Source: Pseudomonas reinekei (GTDB lineage Bacteria > Pseudomonadota > Gammaproteobacteria > Pseudomonadales > Pseudomonadaceae). Taken from it: a stretch of DNA of 64,000 bases. A program made the position numbers and the translations under genes. Positions 53,125 to 61,163 of the stretch are shown piece after piece. The notes under the pieces were generated by a model, which worked only from the letters and a program-made list of their open reading frames with translations, searched no databases and was not told the DNA's origin. The number at the start of each line of letters is the position of its first letter. Within the stretch, counting starts at the first letter, position 1. The stretch spans positions 124,001 to 188,000 of the forward strand of contig NZ_MSTQ01000002.1 of the NCBI RefSeq assembly GCF_001945365.1, written 5' to 3'.

Positions 53125-54147
53125 ATGCCCCTGACCCGCTCATTCTGGCTTCCTGGCCTGCTGCTGACCGCATCACTGCCAGCCCTTGCCGCTGAAGGCC
53201 CGGCCTACGGCCCCGAGTTGCAAGGCTTCGAATACCCCTACACCGTCAAGCACTTCGCCTTCGAGTCCCAGGGCGAATCCCTGCAAATGGGTTACATGGA
53301 CGTCGCCGCCCATGGCAAGGCCAATGGTCGCAGCGTGGTGCTGATGCACGGCAAGAACTTTTGCGGGGCCACCTGGGAAACATCGATCAAGGCATTGAGC
53401 GACGCCGGGTATCGGGTCATCGCGCCGGACCAGATCGGTTTCTGTACGTCCAGCAAGCCTGACCACTATCAGTACACCTTCCAGCAACTGGCGAGCAACA
53501 CCCAACAATTGCTCAAAGCCCTCGGCATTCAGAAAGCCTCCCTGCTGGGCCATTCTACCGGCGGCATGCTCGCCACCCGTTACGCGCTGCAGTATCCCGA
53601 TCAGGTTGAACAACTGGCCCTGGTCAACCCCATCGGCCTGGAAGACTGGAAGGCCATCGGCGTGCCCTACCGCACCGTCGATCAGTGGTACCAGCGTGAA
53701 CTGAAGGTCAACGCCCAAGGCATTCATGACTATCAACGCAGCACCTACTACGACGGCCGCTGGAAGCCGGAGTTTGACCGCTGGGTAGACATGTACGCCG
53801 GCCTGGCCAAAGGCCCGGGCAAGACTCAGGTTGCATGGAACTCGGCACTGATTTACGACATGATCTTCACCCAGCCGGTGTATTACGAGTTCAAGGACCT
53901 GAAACTGCCGACCCTGTTGTTGATCGGTACGTCCGACAGCACGGCGATCAACAAAGACCTCGCCTCTCCCGAGGTCAAGGCGAAAATCGGCCGGTATGAC
54001 GTACTCGGCAAGCAGGTGGCAAAACTCATTCCCCAGTCGACGCTGGTGGAATTCCCGGGTCTGGGCCACGCTCCGCAAATGGAAGAACCGGCGAAATTCC
54101 ACAAGGCCTTGCTCGACTGGCTGAACAGAACCAACCCCGTGCGTTAA
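53125..54147 (+). CDS. Secreted alpha/beta hydrolase
   Basis: 340 residues from ATG 53125 (GGAG upstream); an ATG four codons earlier is the alternative. Signal peptide ends PALAA. The hydrolase elbow is GHSTGG with Ser about 144; the oxyanion loop is MHGKNFCG, the acid likely in LIGTSDSTA and the His in GLGHAPQM near 315. The fold resembles haloalkane-dehalogenase/epoxide-hydrolase-like esterases. It lies 13 bases before the dehydrogenase gene in the same direction, so the two may share a transcript. Confidence 0.85.
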   Translation: MPLTRSFWLPGLLLTASLPALAAEGPAYGPELQGFEYPYTVKHFAFESQGESLQMGYMDVAAHGKANGRSVVLMHGKNFCGATWETSIKALSDAGYRVIAPDQIGFCTSSKPDHYQYTFQQLASNTQQLLKALGIQKASLLGHSTGGMLATRYALQYPDQVEQLALVNPIGLEDWKAIGVPYRTVDQWYQRELKVNAQGIHDYQRSTYYDGRWKPEFDRWVDMYAGLAKGPGKTQVAWNSALIYDMIFTQPVYYEFKDLKLPTLLLIGTSDSTAINKDLASPEVKAKIGRYDVLGKQVAKLIPQSTLVEFPGLGHAPQMEEPAKFHKALLDWLNRTNPVR

Positions 54148-54160
54148 CTGAGGTAAGGCT

Positions 54161-55114
54161 ATGGCGGTGCAGATTGCAGTGATTGACGATTGGCAGGACG
54201 TGGCGCGCAACGTGGTTGACTGGTCGGAACTGGAAGACGTCGGCCAGGTGAGTTTCATCCACGACTACCCTGCCGATCACGAAACCCTGGCCCAGCGCCT
54301 GGAGGCGTTCGAAGTGATCTGCGTGATGCGTGAACGTACGCGATTCGACGAAGACCTGCTGCGCCGCCTGCCCCGACTCAAACTGCTGGTGACCGGCGGC
54401 ATGCGCAATGCCGCCCTCGATTTCAAGGCGGCGGCGGCGCTGGGCATCCAGGTGTGCGGCACCGACAGCTACAAGCATGCCGCTCCGGAATTGACCTGGG
54501 CATTGATCATGGCCGCCACCCGCAATCTGGTTGCCGAAGCCAATGCCCTGCGCGCCGGCCAATGGCAACAGGGTCTGGGGGGTGATTTGCATGGCAAGAC
54601 CCTGGCGATCGTCGGCCTGGGCAGCATCGGTCAACGCGTGGCGCAGTTCGGCCAGGTGTTCGGCATGCGCGTGATTGCCTGGAGTGAAAACCTCACCGCA
54701 GAGCGGGCGGCGCAGGTCGGCGTGACCTACGTCAGCAAACAGGAACTGTTCGAACAGGCCGACGTGTTGTCGGTGCATCTGGTGCTCAGCGACCGCTCCC
54801 GAGGCCTGGTGGACGCCAAGGCCTTGAGCTGGATGAAACCCACTGCATTGCTGGTCAACACCGCACGCGGGCCGATCGTCGATGAAGCGGCGCTGGTCAA
54901 GGCCTTGCAGAAACGGCAACTGGCAGGTGCTGCGCTGGATGTGTTCGACGTCGAGCCGTTGCCGCCCCATCATCCGTTCCGGACCCTGGAGAACGTGCTG
55001 GCGACGCCGCATGTCGGGTACGTCAGCCAGCAGAACTACCATCTGTTCTTTGCGCAGATGATTGAAGATATACGCGCTTGGGCCGCTGGAGAGCCCATCC
55101 GGTTGCTTCACTGA
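54161..55114 (+). CDS. D-2-hydroxyacid dehydrogenase
   Basis: 317-residue NAD(P)-dependent dehydrogenase of the phosphoglycerate/formate dehydrogenase family. Coenzyme loop GLGSIG at 152-157; catalytic R236 in NTARGP, E265 in VEPLP and H284 in TPHVGY. The unusually short catalytic domain and MRERT motif are typical of many proteobacterial paralogues with undefined hydroxyacids. Followed by a pair of inverted palindromes. Confidence 0.87.
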   Translation: MAVQIAVIDDWQDVARNVVDWSELEDVGQVSFIHDYPADHETLAQRLEAFEVICVMRERTRFDEDLLRRLPRLKLLVTGGMRNAALDFKAAAALGIQVCGTDSYKHAAPELTWALIMAATRNLVAEANALRAGQWQQGLGGDLHGKTLAIVGLGSIGQRVAQFGQVFGMRVIAWSENLTAERAAQVGVTYVSKQELFEQADVLSVHLVLSDRSRGLVDAKALSWMKPTALLVNTARGPIVDEAALVKALQKRQLAGAALDVFDVEPLPPHHPFRTLENVLATPHVGYVSQQNYHLFFAQMIEDIRAWAAGEPIRLLH

Positions 55115-55692
55115 TATCGAGTCATCGTTCATCGCGAGCAGGCTTGCTCCTGCAGGAATCGTTACCCTAGAAGAAACCTGTGGGAGCGAGCCTGCTCGCG
55201 ATGAGTCCCTGACAGCCACCACGCCAGCCGAAACTACGCACCGCAATGGTGCAAGACAACGGTTCGCCTACGCACATCGTTGTGACAGTTCTGCTTCATT
55301 TTTTACCAATTTCCCAAAAAAACCTGCACTTCGTCGGTGCGTTCGCCCCGCAATCCGGCACGTCCGTACCTCTTTAAACCGATTGTCGAACAATTTTGCC
55401 ATCTGGCCTATCCCGCTCTAAGTTCTGGCCTAGACTCATTTTCGCGGGGCAAAACCGGTCGGTCACAAACTGGAAAAAAAGTCGAAACTTTTGCCATCGA
55501 TGGTCGGTCGACTGAACGGTAGGTGCGTTGCGACTGGTGCAATCCTTGCAATGGCTAATCCACCCCTTCTGCTTCAGCGCATTGGGCAGCGCCTGCTCAC
55601 TGTTGCGCAGCGTTTTAGTGCACGACCACAGGAATTGGTCACCCAACCATTTGCCAGACCTGAGAATTAGATCAATAACACGGGAGATTCAT
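55115..55692 (+). other. 578-base leader/promoter region of the glg-tre operon
   Basis: After the REP pair (55131-55202) about 490 bases hold no convincing gene; the open frame from 55528 is an extension of glgA lacking coding character. There are AT-rich patches at 55285-55325. A long untranslated leader or an unrecognised small RNA is possible. Confidence 0.45.
55131..55202. repeat. Inverted pair of REP-like palindromes
   Basis: Left half atcgcgagcaggcttgctcc (55131 on) and right half ggagcgagcctgctcgcgat (to about 55202) are inverted with respect to each other, each also internally palindromic around AGCAGGCT. A 30-base spacer separates them. It follows the dehydrogenase gene and could end its transcript. 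Confidence 0.65.
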
Positions 55693-57279
55693 ATGATCAG
55701 TGCGGCATTAGATGTAAAGGGAGAGCGTGCTCATCAGCATGTCGGCGAATCAAGCACCGTGAGTGCACCCGCTGCCCAATCGATCAGTGTTCCCGGTGGC
55801 AAGACACTGGCCCCCGTGGCCAGCCAGAATCCGAACAAGAAAAAGGTCTTGTTCGTCACCTCTGAAATCGCCGACCTGGTCAAAACCGGTGGTCTGGGCG
55901 ACGTTTCTGCCGCACTGCCCCGGGCCATGGCGCACCTGCACGATGTACGGGTGCTGATCCCCGGTTATCCGCAGGTGCTACACAGCGAAAACCCGATTCA
56001 CATCATCGGCGAACTCGGTGGGCACGCCGCATTGCCGCCGTGCAAAATCGGGCGCATGGACATGCCCGACGGTCTGGTCATTTACGTGTTGATCTGCCCT
56101 GAACTCTACGAGCGTGAAGGTTCGCCCTACGGCGCCAACAACGGCCGGGACTGGCCGGACAACCATATTCGTTTCGCCCGCCTGGGCCTGGCAGCGGCCG
56201 ACATCGCCGCCAACCTCGCACAAATTCACTGGTGCCCGGACCTGGTGCACGCCCACGACTGGCCTGCAGGGCTGGCGCCGGCCTACATGCACTGGCGCGG
56301 GCAACGCACCCCAACGCTGTTCACCATCCATAACCTCGCGTACCAAGGCGTGACCAGCCTGGGGTCCTGCCCGGAACTGGGTATTCCCCATCACGCGCTG
56401 CAACAGGAAGGCATGGAGTTCTACGGCAAAATGTCGTTCCTCAAGGCCGGCATGGCCTACTCGAGCCACATCACCACCGTCAGCGCGACCTACGCCCAGG
56501 AAATCACCACACCGGATTTCGGCTGCGGTCTCGATGGTTTTCTCGCCGCCAAGACCCAGCAAGGCTTGCTCAGCGGCATCCCCAACGGCATCGACGAAAG
56601 CTGGGATGCCGCCACTGACGCCCACCTGTTCCGTCCGTTCAGCATTGGCGACTGGGAGGGCAAAGCCGCCAACGCTGCCCATGTGCGTGAACTGTTTGGC
56701 CTTGAAGACTCCGAGGGTCCATTGTTCGCCGTGGTCTCGCGTCTGGTTTACCAGAAAGGCCTGGACCTCACCGAAGCGGTGTCCGAATACATCGTCAAAT
56801 CCGGTGGCCAGATCGCGATCATCGGCCGTGGCGAGCCGGAAGAAGAACAAGCGATGCGCGAGCTGGCCCTGCGGTTTCCGGGGCAGATCGGCGTGCGCAT
56901 CGGCTTTAACGAAACCGATGCCCGGCGCATGTTCGCCGGCAGCGATTTCCTGTTGATGCCATCGCGTTATGAACCCTGCGGCTTGAGCCAGATGTACGCC
57001 CAACGCTTCGGTTCCCTGCCGGTGGCGCGCAATACCGGGGGCCTGGCCGACACCATTGAAAACGGCGTGACCGGTTTCCTCTTCGATGAATCCACGGTGG
57101 AAAGTTATCAGGAAGCCCTGAGCCGTGCGTTCAAGGTCTTCGCCTTTCCGGGCTTGTTGCATGCCATGCGCTGCCGGGCCATGGCTGCGCCTTTCAACTG
57201 GTGCAAAGCCGTCGAACCCTACGCCGAACTCTACGAACAACTGGTGGCCAAGGCCTTGGGGAAAACGCACAAACAATAA
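55693..57279 (+). CDS. glgA: Glycogen synthase / alpha-glucan glucosyltransferase
   Basis: GT5 glucosyltransferase that elongates alpha-1,4-glucan from a nucleotide sugar. From ATG 55693 (GGGAG upstream) it is 528 residues. The ADP-glucose loop KTGGLGDV is at 64-71, about 50 residues later than in E. coli GlgA, so there is an extra, Ala/Ser-rich N-terminal segment. The remaining landmarks are normal: HAHDWPAGLAPAY, NGIDESWD, RGEPEEEQ, PSRYEPCGLSQMYAQRFGS. First gene of glgA-treZ-malQ-treY. In pseudomonads this cluster feeds trehalose/glycogen interconversion. Confidence 0.92.
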   Translation: MISAALDVKGERAHQHVGESSTVSAPAAQSISVPGGKTLAPVASQNPNKKKVLFVTSEIADLVKTGGLGDVSAALPRAMAHLHDVRVLIPGYPQVLHSENPIHIIGELGGHAALPPCKIGRMDMPDGLVIYVLICPELYEREGSPYGANNGRDWPDNHIRFARLGLAAADIAANLAQIHWCPDLVHAHDWPAGLAPAYMHWRGQRTPTLFTIHNLAYQGVTSLGSCPELGIPHHALQQEGMEFYGKMSFLKAGMAYSSHITTVSATYAQEITTPDFGCGLDGFLAAKTQQGLLSGIPNGIDESWDAATDAHLFRPFSIGDWEGKAANAAHVRELFGLEDSEGPLFAVVSRLVYQKGLDLTEAVSEYIVKSGGQIAIIGRGEPEEEQAMRELALRFPGQIGVRIGFNETDARRMFAGSDFLLMPSRYEPCGLSQMYAQRFGSLPVARNTGGLADTIENGVTGFLFDESTVESYQEALSRAFKVFAFPGLLHAMRCRAMAAPFNWCKAVEPYAELYEQLVAKALGKTHKQ

Positions 57280-57291
57280 GGGGTTTTGGAA

Positions 57292-59088
57292 ATGCCGTTT
57301 CGGACCCTTGAGACCTGGCCCCACGGCGCAATCAAGCTGGACGCAGAACAGACGCGATTCGCGTTGTGGGCGCCAGATGCGTTTTACGTCAGTGTCGAGT
57401 TGGAAAATGGACAGTCCTTGCCGATGCTGCCTCAGGCCGACGGCTGGTTCGTGATCAATGCTCGGTGCCCTGCGGGGACTCGTTATCGATTTAACATCGA
57501 TGGCGAATTGGAGGTGCCCGACCCGGCTTCCCGCGCCCAGGCCGGCGACATCGACCAACACAGCGTGGTGGTCGATCCGCTTGCCTATCAGTGGCGACAC
57601 AGCACCTGGCTGGGGCGACCGTGGTGCGAAGCGGTGATCTACGAATTGCACGTCGGCGTGCTCGGCGGCTTTCAAGCGGTCGAGCAGCAGCTGGCTCGCT
57701 TGGTCGAGCTCGGCGTGACCGCAATCGAGCTGATGCCCATCGCGCAGTTTCCCGGTGAGCGCAATTGGGGTTATGACGGCGTGCTGCCGTATGCGCCCCA
57801 GGCTTCATACGGTACACCTGAACAACTCAAGCACCTGATCGATACTGCCCACGGCTTTGGCCTGGCGGTGATTCTTGACGTGGTCTACAACCACTTCGGG
57901 CCCGACGGCAACTACCTGCATCGCTACGCCAAAAGTTTCTTCCGCGAGGACAAGCACACGCCGTGGGGTGCGGCCATTGATTTTCGTCGGCGCGAGGTGC
58001 GGGACTTCTTCATCGAAAACGCGTTGATGTGGCTGCTGGAGTACCGCTTCGACGGTCTGCGCCTGGACGCCGTGCATGCCATCGAAGACCCGGATTTCCT
58101 TCAGGAGCTGGCGCAACGGGTGCGTCAGCAGACCGATCCGTTACGGCATGTCTGGCTGATGGTAGAAAACGAACACAACCAGGCCAGTTTGCTCGAGCAA
58201 GGTTACGACGCGCAGTGGAACGATGACGGCCACAACGCATTGCACGTATTGCTGACCGGCGAAACCGACGCCTACTACGCTGACTACGCGCAAAATCCCA
58301 CCGAACAACTGGCCCGCTGTTTGAGCCAGGGTTTTGTGTTTCAGGGCCATATCAACCGCCACGGCGAGGCGCGCGGAGAACCCAGTGGGCATCTGCCGCC
58401 CAGCGCCTTTGTGCTGTTTTTGCAGAACCATGACCAGATTGGCAACCGCGCCTTCGGCGAGCGTCTGCATCAACTGGCTCATGCTGACGCTTTGAAAGCG
58501 GCAACGGCTTTGTTGCTGCTGTCGCCGATGATCCCGCTGATGTTCATGGGTGACGAGTTCGCGGCGGAGCAGCCGTTTCTGTTTTTCACCAGCCATCACG
58601 GTGAGCTCGCACGGCTGGTGCGCGAAGGCCGGCGTAACGAGTTTGCCGCGTTCAGCGCCTTTGCTGATCCGCATAAGCGCGAGCAAATTCCGGACCCGAA
58701 TGCACCGCCGACGTTTGACGCATCGCGGCCAACACTATCAGCCCGCGAGCCATCGCAGATCCACGAGCTGTACCGGCACCTGCTACAGCTGCGCCACCAG
58801 CACATCGTCCCGCGCTTGCCCAGTGCCCATGCACTGAACGCCAGCGTATTGGCTCCCGGCGCAGTGAGCGCGAGTTGGTGTCTGGGCGATGGCAGCCAGC
58901 TGCGCATCGACCTGAACCTCGGCCACACACCGCTGCCGCACAAGCCGCCCACCGACGCGAACTGGCTGTTCGAACATCCGTCAGGGTCAGCTCAACGACT
59001 GCAACAAGGCACCCTTGCCCCGTATTGCGCGCTTGTCAGCCTCACCGCCGCAACCCCTTTGCTACCCCTTGATGGAGAGCGCCAATGA
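57292..59088 (+). CDS. treZ: Malto-oligosyltrehalose trehalohydrolase
   Basis: GH13 enzyme cleaving trehalose from maltooligosyl-trehalose made by TreY. 598 residues from ATG 57292 (AAGGGG upstream); a TTG two codons earlier opens the frame. N-terminal beta domain (1-95), then the catalytic barrel with nucleophile D259 in GLRLDAVHAI, acid E292 in MVENEHNQ and D381 in NHDQ. RNWGYDGV and NHFGPDGNYLH are TreZ-type. Starts 12 bases after the glgA stop; its 3' end overlaps malQ by 4 bases. Confidence 0.95.
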   Translation: MPFRTLETWPHGAIKLDAEQTRFALWAPDAFYVSVELENGQSLPMLPQADGWFVINARCPAGTRYRFNIDGELEVPDPASRAQAGDIDQHSVVVDPLAYQWRHSTWLGRPWCEAVIYELHVGVLGGFQAVEQQLARLVELGVTAIELMPIAQFPGERNWGYDGVLPYAPQASYGTPEQLKHLIDTAHGFGLAVILDVVYNHFGPDGNYLHRYAKSFFREDKHTPWGAAIDFRRREVRDFFIENALMWLLEYRFDGLRLDAVHAIEDPDFLQELAQRVRQQTDPLRHVWLMVENEHNQASLLEQGYDAQWNDDGHNALHVLLTGETDAYYADYAQNPTEQLARCLSQGFVFQGHINRHGEARGEPSGHLPPSAFVLFLQNHDQIGNRAFGERLHQLAHADALKAATALLLLSPMIPLMFMGDEFAAEQPFLFFTSHHGELARLVREGRRNEFAAFSAFADPHKREQIPDPNAPPTFDASRPTLSAREPSQIHELYRHLLQLRHQHIVPRLPSAHALNASVLAPGAVSASWCLGDGSQLRIDLNLGHTPLPHKPPTDANWLFEHPSGSAQRLQQGTLAPYCALVSLTAATPLLPLDGERQ

Positions 59089-61163
59089 GTGATGCGCAAC
59101 TTGAAATCCTTGCAAGCCGCGCCGGCCTGGCAGTCGACTGGATCGACGCCAATGGCCGCCCGCAAAAAGTCGCACCCTCCGTGCTGCGCAACGTCCTCAC
59201 CGGCCTGGGCCATCCGGCCGGCAGTGCCCAGGAAATCGATGCCAGCCTGCAAGAACTGCAACGGGCTCAGGATACCCGGCACCTGCCCCCCATGATGACC
59301 GTGGACGTCGGTACCGGGCTCGACCTGGCCCGGTATTTCCAGCCGGAGACACCCTGCGAGATTCACCTTGAAGACGGCTCACGACTGAATCTGAAGCTCG
59401 ATGCCGAGGCGATTCTGCCGGGCCTGATCCCGGTGGGTTATCAGCACGTCAGCATCGACGGTCAAACCTTTACCCTGGCCGTGGCCCCGGAACGCTGCTA
59501 CAGCGTCGGCGATGCGGTCGACAGCCCGATCCCCCGCACCTGGGGCCTGAGCGTTCAACTGTATGCCTTGCGGCGTGCCGGCGACGGCGGATTCGGTGAT
59601 ACCCAGGCGCTGGAAGATCTGGCGCGGGTAGCCGGCGAGCGCGGTGCCGAAGCACTGGCGATCAGCCCGCTGCACGCGATGTTCAGCAACGATACTCAGC
59701 GTTACAGCCCTTATTCGCCGTCCAGCCGTTTGTTTCTCAATAGCCTGTACTGCGCGCCGGGTGCCATTCTCGGTGAGCGGGCCATGCGCGCCGCCATTGA
59801 TGCCACCGGCCTTGGTGACCCACTCAAGCACCTTGAAGAACTGCCACTGATCGACTGGCCCACCGCCGCCGAGGCCAAACACAGACTATTGCAGGCGCTG
59901 TACGAGGGCTTCGTGCAAGGCGAACACCCCTTGCACGCCGATTTCAGCAGTTTTCGCCACGCCGGTGGCGAAGCCCTGGAAAACCACTGCCGCTTCGAAG
60001 CCATCCAGGAAGCGCGGGCCGCCAAGGGTGAAAGCCTCGATTGGCGTGAGTGGCCGGAACAATGGCGCAACCCGCGCAGCGCAGCGCTGGCTGAATTCGC
60101 CGAAGAGAATGCCGGGCGCATTGGTTTCTTCGCTTTCTGCCAGTGGTTGATCACCCGCTGCCTGGAGCGCGCGCAAGCCGCCGCCCGCAGCAGTGGCATG
60201 GGCATTGGCCTGATCGCCGATCTGGCGGTGGGTGCCGATGGCGGTGGCAGCCAGGCCTGGAGCCGCCAGGATGAATTGCTCGCTGCACTGACAGTCGGCG
60301 CGCCACCGGACATTCTCAATCGCACCGGTCAAGGTTGGGGGATCTCGGCGTTTTCACCGGAAGGTCTGGTGCGCCACGGCTTCCGTGCCTTCATCGAGAT
60401 GCTCCGGGCCAATTTCGCCCATGCCGGTGGCCTGCGGATCGACCACATCATGGGCTTGCAACGTTTATGGGTGATCCCCAACGGCGCATCGCCCGCCGAC
60501 GGCGCCTACCTTTATTACCCGGTCGACGATTTGCTGCGCCTGCTGACGCTGGAATCCCATCGGCACCAGGCCATCGTGCTCGGCGAAGACCTTGGCACCG
60601 TGCCGGACGGCCTGCGGGAAAAACTTGTCGCACGCTCAATACTGGGCATGCGGGTGCTGCTGTTCGAACAGGACAACACCCACTTCAAGTCGATTCTCGA
60701 ATGGCCCGACAACGCCTTGGCGACCACCAGTACCCACGACTTGCCAACGCTTAATGGCTGGTGGCATGGCCGCGACATTGACTGGAACGCCCGCCTTGGC
60801 TTGGTCGATGCCAGCGGCGAAATCGAGTGGCGTCAACATCGCGAACGCGAGCGCGAAGGCCTGCGCCGGACGTTGAGCCAGGACCCACAGAACTTTCGCG
60901 AAGAGTCCCACGAGACCGATCAGGTGCTCGACGCCAGTGTGCGTTTCCTCGGCCACACCCGGGCGCCTTTGGTCTTGTTGCCGCTTGAAGATGCGTTGGG
61001 TATCGAACAGCAGGCCAATCTGCCCGGCACCATCGATTCCCACCCGAACTGGTCGCGACGACTGCCCGGTTTCAGCGAGGCGCTGCTCGATCACCCCGAC
61101 GCCGCCCGGCGTCTGGAACTGCTCGCCTGTGCGCGACTCCAGGCGGCCGAGCGTGACCAATGA
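59085..61163 (+). CDS. malQ: 4-alpha-glucanotransferase (amylomaltase)
   Basis: GH77 enzyme, 692 residues, that transfers maltooligosaccharide units and helps size chains for TreY. Catalytic set: D453 in LRIDHIMGL, E501 in LGEDLGTVP, D552 in THDLPT. The N-terminal 140 residues form an extra beta-rich domain as in proteobacterial MalQ. SPLHAMFSND and RYSPYSPSSR are family-typical. ATGA overlap with treZ before it and with treY after it, indicating strong translational coupling. Confidence 0.95.
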   Translation: MSDAQLEILASRAGLAVDWIDANGRPQKVAPSVLRNVLTGLGHPAGSAQEIDASLQELQRAQDTRHLPPMMTVDVGTGLDLARYFQPETPCEIHLEDGSRLNLKLDAEAILPGLIPVGYQHVSIDGQTFTLAVAPERCYSVGDAVDSPIPRTWGLSVQLYALRRAGDGGFGDTQALEDLARVAGERGAEALAISPLHAMFSNDTQRYSPYSPSSRLFLNSLYCAPGAILGERAMRAAIDATGLGDPLKHLEELPLIDWPTAAEAKHRLLQALYEGFVQGEHPLHADFSSFRHAGGEALENHCRFEAIQEARAAKGESLDWREWPEQWRNPRSAALAEFAEENAGRIGFFAFCQWLITRCLERAQAAARSSGMGIGLIADLAVGADGGGSQAWSRQDELLAALTVGAPPDILNRTGQGWGISAFSPEGLVRHGFRAFIEMLRANFAHAGGLRIDHIMGLQRLWVIPNGASPADGAYLYYPVDDLLRLLTLESHRHQAIVLGEDLGTVPDGLREKLVARSILGMRVLLFEQDNTHFKSILEWPDNALATTSTHDLPTLNGWWHGRDIDWNARLGLVDASGEIEWRQHREREREGLRRTLSQDPQNFREESHETDQVLDASVRFLGHTRAPLVLLPLEDALGIEQQANLPGTIDSHPNWSRRLPGFSEALLDHPDAARRLELLACARLQAAERDQ

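Noticed and set aside
55131..55202. CRISPR-like repeats
   Set aside because: Only two inverted copies with internal palindromes; no direct repeat-spacer series and no cas genes.
55528..55692. Upstream extension of glgA
   Set aside because: The 55 extra codons look non-coding and the ATG at 55693 has GGGAG.
55978..57675. 565-codon minus-strand frame
   Set aside because: Shadow spanning glgA and treZ; crosses two real genes and has no recognisable domain.
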